A stretch of DNA of 64,000 bases from Phylloscopus collybita (taxonomy: Eukaryota; Chordata; Aves; Passeriformes; Phylloscopidae): NCBI GenBank assembly GCA_027886175.1, contig JAJNNQ010000040.1, positions 23,704,001-23,768,000 on the forward strand, read 5' to 3'. Positions 1 to 11,582 of this stretch are shown in pieces; positions within the stretch are counted from its first letter, which is position 1; every line of letters starts with the position of its first letter. The position numbers were made by a program, and so were the translations under genes. Below the pieces are notes generated by a model. The model worked only from the letters and a program-made list of their open reading frames with translations. It was not told where the DNA came from and did not search any database.

Positions 1-172
1 ACAAATTTCCCAGAGACCTTGGGAATGTCCCATCCCTTGAAGTGTTCAAGGCCAAGCTGGATGAGGCCTTGATCAACCTGAACTATGGAAGGTGATCCTG
101 CCATGGCATGGAAATTGAAATTAAATTATTTTTAAGGGCCCTTTAAACCCATTTAAAGCCATTAGTTTCTAC
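1..172 (+). mobile_element. CR1 LINE, 3' end, cut by window edge
   Basis: The segment follows the 3' end of avian CR1 retrotransposons: the phrase around CCATCCCTTGAAGTGTTCAA at about 31-50, then the AAGGTGATCCTGCCATGGCA region, then a decayed form of the usual AAGGTCCCTTCCAACCC stretch at about 135-160. The terminal octamer repeats are no longer recognisable. CR1 is a non-LTR retrotransposon, and most copies are dead-on-arrival 3' fragments like this one. The left part lies outside the window. It carries no open frame and is certainly inactive. Confidence 0.85.
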
Positions 173-1055
173 AAAACTAATGAAAATTCTATAGAATGCA
201 CAATCCCAAGATGTATCCAGAGACATATTTTCTAGAAAATATCAAGTAGTCCATGAAAGCATTCACCTAGAAAGTTTCATGCAGTTCTTCTCACTTTTTT
301 CCCCCCTTTAAATCATGTGCATTCTTGAATTTTCCTCCACTACTCAAACAAGTATATTCATCTCTCACTAAAAAGGAATTTTTATAACCAAAATTTAGGT
401 GGAATTATAATGTTAGTTTTATATATCTGACAGCATAAAAGCATATCAATCTCTTTCTGTTGCATGTCATGTAGTCCTTTTTATGAAGGAATCAAAAAGT
501 GGTTACAATGCCTACCTACACTACTCCTACTGGGATCCTCTTTTAGAGCCTTGTGCCTCTGGTGGTTAGAAATTCTATTCTAATCTCCCGCCTAAGTTTT
601 TTATGACAAACTCAATAGGTGTTCTCTTTCTGGCAAAATGCACCACCCCAATGCATTTATAGAGAGAACCTGTTATTTCTTCTCAGTCTTCCCTTTGCTA
701 GGGTATACAAGCCAAGCCTTTTTTTTTCATTTGTCTAACACTCTCTCCATGTCCTTGACTGCCACTGCAGGCCTCCTTTACATCTGTATTTTACTTGAAC
801 AAATGCACCTAGAAAATAAGGGAGTAGAGCTGCACCCAGTTTTCTAGATGAAGGCTTCCACAGGCTATTTTTCCAGAAAATATCTCTCTGAATAAATATG
901 TCTTGGGATGATGTTTGTCTTTTCTTCATAGCCACAAGTACAGGACTTGCAGTCCAATTAACTCGCTTATGCTGATTTTTTTCTCTCCTTTCTTATAACC
1001 AGATACTGCATATCCATATGGCAGTGTTTATCCTTATTAGCAGTAGTAAGATGAA

Positions 1056-1110
1056 ATATTTATATTTCATATTTATATATTATATATTATAATATTTATA
1101 TTTCCATATA
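1056..1110. repeat. AT-rich simple repeat
   Basis: Irregular alternation of TATAT, ATATT and TATTT words makes a short low-complexity AT tract with local self-complementarity. There is no regular period. Confidence 0.8.
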
Positions 1111-1362
1111 ATGTTTTTTATTTGTACATAAATGTGCATTTTGTTTCTTTATTACTTTTAAGGCATATTCCTGATTCTTGAAGATAAATTGTAAAATACA
1201 TATCTATCTGTATAAAAATTCCTCTTTTTCGACATGGAGGAAATATTTTACAGTATTTTTTTAATTTTAAAATACTTAATTTTTGTTCATATAAAGTTCA
1301 GCATTTCCACCACTTTCTCCTACACAATGAGAATTTTCCAGGGGCATGAATTTGAGTCAGTA

Positions 1363-1398
1363 AAATTTTCATGTAAATGTAAATTTTCATGTAAATTT
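1363..1398 (+). repeat. Two-copy 18-bp tandem repeat
   Basis: The unit AAATTTTCATGTAAATGT at 1363-1380 is followed directly by a near-identical copy at 1381-1398, differing only at the end. This looks like a small local duplication. Confidence 0.85.
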
Positions 1399-4300
1399 TA
1401 ACCTGATAAAATCTACAATTTGTTCTTGATCTACTGAGTCTACTGTTGTTTGGTATTTATCTGTATATTTAGTTAAAATATTCCTTAATGGAGAACTGCT
1501 GTATCTGTGGGCCCCCCATTTTAAGCATTTAACTTCTAGAACATGTTGTTTTAGATTTCTTGATAAACTATTGTTTCATATATGATGATATATCCCAGCA
1601 CCAAGTTTAAAATTAATGATTCTGGGTTGTTTAGGCTGCTAACATATTCATCTTCTGCTTCAATGTTGGTCATTTGAACATTTCAAAATATGTGAATCCA
1701 ATGAGGAAAGAAAGCAAGCAGCAACAAATAAGGAAGCAATAAAACTTGCAATAATAGCATGAATGTTTTGGAAAAGAAACACACCCATTTTGCATTCAGA
1801 GCAGAAATCACTTATGATCAATCATAAGTAATTTTGTCTCGTAATTTGTTTATTCAGAAAATGTCTTCTTGTACACAAGCTGTCAGGAACTACACAGAGG
1901 CTTCAGCCAAAGGGCTACCACTCTTTAAACAAGAAGCAATTGTGCTTGGTTTCATTCTTTGACACTCTTCCTAATCTTCTCCAGATCTGACCTGCTCCAG
2001 ACCCTGAGTTTTAAACTTGACAAATACTTCAGCCTCAGGCTCCTCATGGGAGAACAGAATTTGCTTTTTAAAGTAAATTTTCTTTTGTTAAATTTCTCTG
2101 TCATATGAAATTACTTCCTGGATTTAATCACGGGAGAAAAGAAAAATCTTTTATTGAGAAAGAGTTCTTTCTGTTATGAACATCCATATATTCATTCAAA
2201 TATGTGTCCTAGAAAAGATGAATACTCTGTAGGGTTTGAATATTATAGTGCAAATATCATGTGCAAATAAAGTATACAAAAATCAAGAGGCAATGCCATA
2301 AGTAGGTAACTGTCTTCTCATCTGTATAACATTGTTTTTATCTAAAAATACTTAAATTTGAGTAATTTTTCTGTGTTACAAATTTCTTGTAAGGAGAAAA
2401 TTCAATACACTGCCTCTGTTTTATCGCATTCCACAACAAAAAATAATGAACTGTTAAACTAACACAGCTGTCTGAAATTGGGTCATGGTAGGAGGTCTTA
2501 AGCTTATAGCAGCTTCCTAGCCTGTAAGACACTGTGCCAGAAATTCCAGATCTGGTTCTGCTGTGATCTGAAATTTAACTGTGTGACTGTGGCAAAATAC
2601 TTCTCACTCATTCAGCCACCTTTCTCACTTTAAGCTTCTTGTGCAGTAAACAGGTAACAGTCATGTATATAACAGTGATATCACAGTGTTCTCATTTTGA
2701 TAGCAGCCCTTCCCATAATGATTGAAGGGCTACAACAATTATGAGTCATTTCCACGAGCCTCCATTGAAGTGTATTGCCCTTGGGTTTGGTTTTTTTTTA
2801 AAGTTTCAGGAATAATTTATGACCAAATCTTGCAAAAATGCACTCCAAGGTATAAAGCAAAGAATTAGTTTAGCAGTCTTTCCTCTAGATTATTTCCCAC
2901 AATGATTATGTATCAGAACACTATAGATTATACTGTACAGTACCGACAATGAAGTTATCTTCACACCAAATACAATGAACTGTGTCAAAATAGAATGAAA
3001 GCACAGAAATAATCAACAAGGAAAGAAAAAATAAAATTAGTTTGAATAGTCAGGTTCTACAGAAGTCACACAGCCTCCCCCTGGAACACTCCTCAGATTC
3101 TTTAAGGATGTTTAAAAAAGCCAATCTCCCCAACACACTGGAATTTACAGTTTTATTAGAATTGAACATGTCTCTAGCCACAATTTTTGATCCATGTATT
3201 TGAAATGTTAAGAAAACCATTGATAGTTTGATTTTTCCATATTCAGGATGGGAGAACAGAGACACAGAACAATTAAACCTACTGGCCACGTTCACAAAAT
3301 TCAGCGCTGAAATGGAGATAAAAGTTCTGTGCCCCAGGACTCTGACATTGGATGGTCAAAAGGTTTCTTGTACACTGTTTAGAAGATCTAGGTAGACCAA
3401 GTTAGTATTGTAACAGCAGATCTAAAATGAATGGGGGAAAAATTGTTTGTCTAAGACAGGCACACCTCTTGAGCTGCTTCAAAGGAATGAATACCAACAC
3501 TGACTAGGAGCTTTTCTTTCAGATATTTTTATTAAAATGCTGAAATGACAAATAGACTACAAGGAGTAAAAATATAAATAAAGTGAGGACAAAAACTGAA
3601 ATCTTGGTCAGGACAGAAAAAAGTAATTACTGCATGATTAACAGTGTAACAAGTTGGAAAGAAGAAAGTTCCATGAACATTGCATCCACACCCTTTCAGA
3701 CCCTTCACAAGCAAAACTATATGGGGCACAAACCCTTCTCACCATCTGAGCTAGTAAGAACCCTCATTTAGAGCAGTATCAACAGACACATCTTTTATTG
3801 CCACAGCAGAGTAACATGAATAAAGAAAATGTCATATATTGGGTACAAACTATACTGAACAGAGTAAGTCTTCATGAAACTGATACACAGTTTAAAACCA
3901 ACACACCTATAGAATTAGTGAAGCAAAATCTCTTACTGAACAGTTCCTCAGTTTCTGTGGTCCTTTTGATTCTTTCACATGCTTGATACAAGTGTTATTC
4001 AGTTGCTTTGTTTATAGACTCATTAGTTTGGATTGGTGCAGTGAATTTTATATCATTTTCATGAAGACTTTTACCCTGTTCAGTATGGTTGGCTCCCATT
4101 ATATTACATTTTCTTTATTCTACTGAATATGACAAATTTGGTAAATTTATTCAGTGTACTATGTCAACTCAATTATACATTTCATCTCTTTCTTTGTGAG
4201 CTATATTTTTCTTGGAACATGTCATATAAAAGCTCAGTATTTTCATACTTACAGCTTGTATAACTTGCAATGTGTTACACATCCCCAGCAATTTAATATG

Positions 4301-4428
4301 TAGCTTGCCACTTTCTTTCTCTGCTGTGAATGCATTTTATCATCTTTCCATCTAAAAAGAAAGGAAATAGTTTTTTGATTAACAAGTCATTGTGCATTTT
4401 TCAAACAGCTGTGAAGTCTGAATTAAAA

Positions 4429-4500
4429 GTTTTTTGGTTTTGTTTTTTGTTTGTTTGTGGGTTTGCGTTTTTGTTTTTTTGTTTTTTGTTTTTTTTTTTA
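4429..4500 (+). repeat. T/G-rich low-complexity tract
   Basis: Runs of T are broken by G in the pattern GTTTTTTG and GTTTG, with no strict period. It is the complement-strand counterpart of the A/C-rich tracts at 20430, 27199, 28602 and 48411. The apparent hydrophobic and lysine-rich reading frames across it are artefacts of composition. Confidence 0.85.
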
Positions 4501-6104
4501 AGAAATAATTTATTAATGTCACTCTAGTGCCAAGACTACTTTCTTTTAATGTTATAATAACCAAAGTAGAGGACTGAGATAGCGAGACAAGTGTACTTGT
4601 AAATGTAAAAAATTCAGGAGCCCAAAGGGTTATTCTCATTCTGAGGTCAGGAACTGTTCCATCAAGAGTGCTCAAGACTTGCTTGAGGTGCTTTTAAGTT
4701 TGTCTATCACAAAGAATAAATTCCTTGCAACAATCTCAGTGCTTGTTTAATATTTACTGTCTTTGTCTGGAAATACCCACGCTTCCTGAATTTGTCTAGA
4801 AGATGTCTTCAAGGACGAAGATTAGCAGATTAACCAGTAATCTTGATTTTCCTCAGGCTGCTCAGATTACAGGAGTGCTGCCTAAGCAGAGAATGTGTTC
4901 TATCCAGACAGCAGCATCTGATAGCAATTAGGTAAACCAAGATCATGTACATGATATTACACAGAGGTTACTAGTACAGATAAATAGATCTGTGGTAGTT
5001 GCCTGGAGAGAGTTACCTTGTTGCCTTAAGCACAGTGTCCCTATTAAGTGCACTGAGAATTTTCTATTTTTTAATATATGGACTGACACTAACAACCAAA
5101 TAATTTTCAAAATGGAGGAGATCAAGTTGCTCATAAATTTAGCCAGAATTTATGACCTTTATGATTTTATTCAAATTTATTTTCTTTTCCTCATTGCTTC
5201 ATACTTAACCTTTTTTCCATTTGAAAAGAAAAAAAGAAAAAAAAAAGTTTATCTGTTTCTTTCAGTATGGTTGAAGAAAGTTAAACTTTCTTCTTTTATT
5301 GAACACTTGCAAATGTTTCACCGATGAGTTCTATTGCCTCCAAACTTCAGAGCATAAACATAAAACTTGGCAGAAACAAAATAAATTAACCTATTAGGGC
5401 AGCTTATGTCATCACAGCTACACCACTTTGGGTATTGACCCTGGGAGTCAACCTGCATTTCACAAGAGGACCCTATAATGCATAAAAAAAAAAAAAAAAA
5501 AAATCAGAAAAGGCTTTATATGTACCATTTTTAATCATAGGTACTGCAGCACTTGCTGAATAAATGGTTGTGCAGTCTGAAAGCATGTGCAGCCCTGGCT
5601 CATGCTGCTCACGAGGTTTTGATATTGTTGGCTTGTGTAAAAGAGTGCCCTTGAGGAAGTACAGCATGTCCCACACAGCTGTAGTCCAATCTGATGGGAT
5701 AAACTAGGGAATGCATATTGCCAAAGCACTTTATGAAAGTCAGTGCCTCTTGTATCTGGGTTTCTAAGAAAAGTAAAGTGCAAATGTATTTTCAGTTTTA
5801 TTAAGGTTAGCAATTAATGATGACACCCACAAACTGACGGTGATGGCCAGAGTCCAGCACAGCCAGCCCTCCCACTGGCAGAGCATCTAGGGGGGGAATT
5901 CAGGATCACATCCTTTGCACTTGTAAAGGTTCTGTCATGCTTCGAGCAGGGCTTACAAAGGCAGAGCTTCCCTTGCTGTACAACTCACAACAAATAGAAA
6001 TTGCATCCTCCAAAAAGCCCTTGGACCCTCATTAAAAACCCTAAATCTCAGTTCATTATTTTGCTGAATTCACAGTGGATAGAGCTACAGGACATGCCCA
6101 TACC
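4501..6104. other. Non-coding stretch upstream of CR1
   Basis: There is no recognisable gene. The stretch holds an A-rich patch near 5228-5247, a 20-base A run listed separately, and a slightly GC-richer part at about 5820-6100 next to the CR1 copy. That part could be older repeat sequence, but I cannot classify it. Confidence 0.55.
5484..5503 (+). repeat. Poly(A) run, 20 A
   Basis: There are twenty consecutive A residues. I see no retrotransposed gene body immediately 5' of it, so it is annotated only as a homopolymer. Confidence 0.9.
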
Positions 6105-6627
6105 AGCCCCTGGAATTGGCACTGGTGAGGCCACATCTTAAATCCCTTGTCTGGTTCTGGGCCCTTCAGAGCAGACACTGAGGTGCTGGAGCAAGTCTAA
6201 GAGAAGGGCAATAGAGCTGGTGAAGGGTCTGGACCACAAGTTCTGTGAGGAGCAGCTGAGGGAGCTGCGGCTGCTTGGCTTGGAGAAAAGGAGGGTCAAG
6301 TGTTATAGCTCTCTACAACTGCCTGAAAAGAGGGTGTAGCCAGGTGGGGGTCAGCCTCTTCTCCCCAGTAACAAGGCCTCAAGGTGTGCCAGGGGAGGTT
6401 GAGGTTGGACATTTGGAAAAGTTTCTTCACTGAAAGGGTGGTCAGATATTGGAACAGGCTACCCAAGGAAACAGTGAAATTACAAGCCCTGGAAGCCTTC
6501 AAAAATTGTGTGGATGTGGCACCTTGGGCCATGGTTTAGTGGTGAACATGGCAACACCAAGTTAGGGGTGGGACTTGATGATCTAAGAGGTCTTTGCGAA
6601 CCTTCATGATTCTGTGGTTCTATGAAA
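6105..6627 (+). mobile_element. CR1 LINE, 3' fragment of about 520 bp
   Basis: This is the clearest CR1 copy in the window. In order it shows the GGCACTGGTGAGGCCACA segment (about 6117-6134), the CTGGTGAAGGGTCTGGA segment, GAGGAGCAGCTGAGGGAGCT (about 6248-6267), the TCTACAACTGCCTGAAA segment, GGAACAGGCTACCCA (about 6451-6465) and the 3' end, a decayed ATTCTGTGGTTCTATGA at about 6609-6625. Compared with the consensus I know, about 20 bases are missing after AGTAACAA near 6374. The RT C-terminal frame is disrupted, so the copy is dead. It is truncated at the 5' end, as is usual for CR1. Confidence 0.95.
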
Positions 6628-9600
6628 GCTGCCTGCCCGTTCCATGGTCTTCTTCTAATGTCCCTGGAGAGCCTATTTGGGATTAACTTCCTCTAGAGGA
6701 AAGCTACCACCTGTTCTGGCTCCTGTAGGGACTAAAGAGCTGCATCTGCTAGCTTCAACAAGCAGAACTTCATCAGCACCTCTTTCAAAGGTTTTGTGAT
6801 TTCCTAAAAAGATCTCTCACACTATGAAGAGGATTTATAAATTTTTTCTGATGAATAATCAAACTCTACTACCATCTCTAGCTTCCAAATATTTAGTTTT
6901 TACAGAAATTTAGAATTTTTAATTTGGGGCCAGGATTGTGGTAAGGCAATGCTGACTCTAAGGCCATCTTACCTTTTCAGGGAGGAGGAATAAATCAGCA
7001 TGGTGAATTCAATAGCTGCATTTATACTTCTCTTCTGAAGGCCACTTTATGATGTCACCCAGATCCCTAACACCCCTGTTCTCTCAAGCAGCTGTCCCAC
7101 AACTTCTCCTTTTTCTGCTTTATTTTTTTGAACCTCTGCACATCTCAGCTCAGCCACTTTAAGGCCATCTATGAAAAACAAAGGGATCATTTAAACTCCA
7201 TAGTAGATGGTCCTGCCTAAACCCACATTTAATTAGACAGAAATAATAAATTTTCTTTAAATGTCAGTATCATTCCCCAAGCATTCACAGATTTATTTTT
7301 TTTTTTTAATTAAGACACTGTAGCCCCCCTTTACATTTCTGAGTTGCCAGGAGAGTGACCTACAGTAGGTCTCAAGGCTCCTGCCTGTGCTAAGCCTGGG
7401 AACTCAGGAAACAATCATACACCTAGAACCAGGAAAAGAAGAGAGCCTACTGGAGCTCTTACATAAATCTGTTCTTGCAGTAGATTTATAAAATCAATTT
7501 ACAGAATACAGTTATAAAATAAGTGTGTTTTTTCAGGCCCTGGTTTCTGAAAAGCACTTTCCAAAAGGGAATTTTTTTGGGTACTGAACAGAGACAATAA
7601 CTTAGAGATGTCATTATTTCACCTTATTCCACCTCAGTTTATGGAGTGTACAGTTTACGTATTATTGTACCACAATGAACTGCAATGTCCTCATTGAGTG
7701 TGTTGTGGCAAAGCTGACCCATCCAATCTTATGAGAAGTCTGAAAGCCTCACTTCATATCTATGGTCTGTTTGCTGGTTGCTCAGCTCTGCACTGTTTAA
7801 ATCTTAATGGCCAGTCCTCTCCTGCAGTTGATCTCATTTCAGGGAAATCTGTAAGAATTAAAACATACACATAATTTTGCTCCCAGTGGAGTGTATGGGC
7901 CAGGGCAGATCTTGCCCCACAGGTGTGACACTATGCAGAACTTAATGGTGCAATTTGTAGTGAATGGGGTTTGCAATCACTGCTCAAACACAGCCTTTGG
8001 TAAATGGCAAAGTAAATAGTGGCAGATTCTGACAGTCTGTGTACACTATACACTCATTAAACACTGGCAAAACAAAATTCCTCACCTAGTCCATAGACGG
8101 GGGAATTTAACAGACTTGCAAATTCATGAGATCTGAGAAAGAATTCTCCAAAGGATTCCGAAGAAATAACTTGTGGAATAACAGATTACTATTTGAAAGC
8201 ATGTAGGAGACACTGACTGCTCACTTCAGGTTAGGACCTGCTTTTCCAATTTGTCACCATTGTAGAAGCATCTGGGAGAAGAGAAGCTAGGGCTGGAAGA
8301 GTACAAAATCTAAATTCCAATTATCAAGGCTATTTTCACACAGAACACAGAGTATAGTGGCTTTTTATTTTAAAGGATGGACAAAACATTGAACCAAACA
8401 ATCCAGAAGGGAAGATTGAATACTACAAAAAAGTTAGTAATAATTCACTGGCACTAGTTCTGCAATAATTCCCATTACAAGCTAGATTTATATTTGTGTC
8501 TCTTGTTTTTGATGTGATCCATGAATATCAAAGTGAGAATGAAGTGGTTTAAACTTTCATTGAAAACAAAAATATTGCATTAAATGTGCTAGTGCTGACA
8601 GCCGTTGGGTTTACAGTCACAGAGCTCTTTGCAATAAATCATTTTTATACTTACTTAACCTGTTTGAAAGTGATAATGAATCCGTATGACATCTGACATT
8701 AACAATGAAATAACATACTGAAATAAATGTCAAATGCTCAAATAAAATTTAGAGTTCAATTGTATCACAGAATGTTTGAATACTTCCAAAAAGTAATTGA
8801 GGAAGGTGGGATATATTTTGGTTATCTTGTGAGGAGAAAAAGAAGTGACATTCAAATTATTCAAAACATATTATTCTCTTAGGTTTAAATTCAAGACTAA
8901 CAGCCTGGCCAGTTTATTTGACCTGAAACTTCCAAGGAAATACTTTTAGAATACTTTATAGATCTATTCAAACTAATGGCATTTTTGATGAAACAAGTAT
9001 TTTTGCCCAGATCATACTGCACACATACTGCCCACACATACTTCTCACAAGATTTATCCAAGCAATCAGTGTTCAGAACAAACAGCAACTTTGACTGAGA
9101 ACATTTCAAATGATGTCATATACTGTTTAACAGCTGCTGTACGACTAATACCATAAAATAAATACCAACATCTTTTATAGTGATCTTCTTTCATGGATTT
9201 GAATGCATTTTGAAATGAAAGACAAGCACTGGCTGCCACATTTTCCCCCTGCTCATGTGCACATGTACTTCAGTGGTGGCTTATCTTGTCATTGGAGGAG
9301 ACAAAGCAAACAGCAGGTGGAGGGAGCCAGTGCTGCAAGCAACCAGGCTCTAGAATTCTGCTTAGCAATTTCAGGCATCAATATGAACTGAATGCTTGAA
9401 CCACCCTCACCCAGCTAGACTGTTGGAGCACTGACTGGGAAAGGCATGTGAACTGTAAAGCTTGTCTGTTTTTCTCAGCTATCCAAGGAAACTACGTGTC
9501 TCTCTCTATTAGCTTGGCCTCTCACATATCACTGCACCTTCATGGCCTCTGCAGTGCTGGTAGCATGACATCTTTGAGTCTAATAATAAAGAACTTCAAC

Positions 9601-11434
9601 TTTGCCTCTTGAGTTCTGCTAACATAAAAATCTGGTGGGATGGGTGTCAGTAATTTCAAAGTAAATTGGTCAGAGCTGAAGGTAGCAAAAGCAGTAAGTA
9701 TTAAAGTTTAGTTTGATTATCAGAGCTTTCTCTGAGACAGCTTTAGGGGAACCGTGCTATTCTTACTGAAACTTAGTCCTTACCCTGTTTCAATATTAAT
9801 TTTTATAATAAGTTGAGGTGTCTTTTTTTAAACATTCACCACTTTGTTATTCTGTTATTCACTTGAAAGATATTTCTTCCTCTTTCTTGAAAAGTTATTC
9901 ACATCTACTTCCTGTGTAGCAGGCAACCATCACATAGTTCCTTCCATTCAACCGTAATGTCTCTTGTGCAGTGTGTTCCTGGATTTGTTTCCTTAGACAG
10001 ACCAGGGCTGGTCTCTGATGTATTCTGCCCTTTTACTGAAGAAGGCCTCCTAATCTTCCCTTTCCCTATTTCACTGCAGGCAGCTCTCCATTTTCCATTC
10101 CCTTTCCTGTCCCTGTGGTTTATCTTTCCTGAAGGTTATAGCATTTTCCAGAGATTTAGTCAGGCAGTGGTAATCAAGACCAGTCTGATGAAATTAGGTC
10201 AGATATCCTTAACTTTTAGAATTAGCATAACAGATGCCATCAAGTGAGTTCATGCATAGGTACATGGCAGCTGATGATCTGCAAACCAGTATTGGGTTTC
10301 TTGATATTAATATTCTCTTCTTGTTCCCTAGTGCCCAAGGAATGTTAGTCCATGTATAGTCCTTCTCTGAACCCTTGTGTCCTTGAGCAACTTGATAACC
10401 AGGGAGATGGATAAGCAGCACGTCCCCAGCAACTTCCTCAAGTTTCTGGAGGGTGAGGGCTGGCATCAGACTCATTCTAAAACTGCCCTGCATTCAGAGA
10501 GTTGATCACAGCATATGATCACAGCACGACACACTCAAAGTAGAACTTGCCCAAAGATTATGTGATGAGTCCCTTTATGAAGAAAATATTGCTTAGAAAG
10601 ACCTTAAAAATGTAATGTTTTACCCAGTTGATGGCTAGAACACATCCAGCTCCTGGACTTGTCATATTTTTCCTGTATCTGAGGAAGAGCGGGATATGAA
10701 GAGATGGCAAAACCAATTACAGAACAATGCACTCTCTGAGTGCCTGCTACAGTCTTCCTGCTCATATAACCTCTTTCACAGCCTTTTAAAAGTCTTTTCT
10801 AACTTCTCCCAAATACCCTTATCACCATAGCTATGTTCCCATAGCACTGTCATTAAACCTACTGTTGTCCCAGGTCAACATCTCCTAACAGCTAATCTAA
10901 TTCCAGTTGCTCTGAGTAAATAATTTTGCTACTCTCTCTGTCTCTTGGCTCATTCCCTACCTCCTAAGAAAGTTGAGAGCAGAATAAATTGAAGCTCTGT
11001 GGCTTTTAAATTTATGGATGAGCCTTTGTTCTCAGTCCTAAATAAATCTCACTTCCAATTCATGACCATGACTGAACTGGAACTTCAAGCTATAAAGAAT
11101 GGCTCATTAGGTGTCCAGGCTGTGGATTATGAACTTGCCAGGTAAGAATAACTGAAACATGGATAGACCCAGGAAAGTGCACTTGAGGTGTATGCAGCAC
11201 ATATTCAAGAGAGGTAACTTTAGCAGTTGTGTCATAAGCATTTTTCTGTGGTAAAGTTCTGATATATACAGAACTTAGTTGTTAGGGGGCAGAGGAGCTA
11301 AAGGTAAGGAGTAAGATAAAGGAAGATGAAACTTTGAGATTTAGACTTGGATTCCAGGTACATTGTTTTTCTGATAATAAAGCTTTTTAAGCTTAAGAGG
11401 TTATGTGCTGTTATTATCCCAAATTTCTTACTCC
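6628..11434. other. AT-rich non-coding stretch between two CR1 copies
   Basis: No gene or known repeat is visible. The open frames (for example 9957-10247 on + and 10209-10493 on -) overlap each other and match nothing I recognise. A weak exon-like segment at 11036-11141 is discussed among the findings. Confidence 0.55.
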
Positions 11435-11582
11435 TTCACCATCCTTGGAGGTGTTTAAGGGGGGGTCTGGATGTGGTGCTGGGTGATGTGGTTTAGTGGT
11501 TTGGGCATTACAGTGGCAGTGCTGGGTTGGCAGTTGAACGTGATCACACAGGTCTCTTCCAAAATTGATGATTCTATGATTT
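11435..11582 (+). mobile_element. CR1 LINE, short 3' end
   Basis: The segment begins with ACCATCCTTGGAGGTGTTTA, continues through a GATGTGG / GGTTTAGTGG region and ends with GATGATTCTATGATTTG, the avian CR1 terminus. This is the same part of the element as the last 150 bp of the copy at 6105-6627, and both are on the + strand. No coding potential remains. Confidence 0.92.

Larger units (their letters stand above)
173..4428. other. AT-rich non-coding stretch
   Basis: I see no recognisable gene, RNA or transposon here. All open frames are under about 85 codons, lie on both strands and resemble no family I know. Apart from the simple repeats listed separately at 1056-1110 and 1363-1398 there is no obvious structure. 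Very old, unrecognisable repeats may be present. Confidence 0.6.

Noticed and set aside
4379..4675. 98-codon - strand frame with a lysine/threonine-rich run
   Set aside because: The run is the translation of the T/G-rich simple repeat at 4429-4500.
6296..6532. 78-codon - strand frame
   Set aside because: It lies antisense inside the CR1 copy at 6105-6627.
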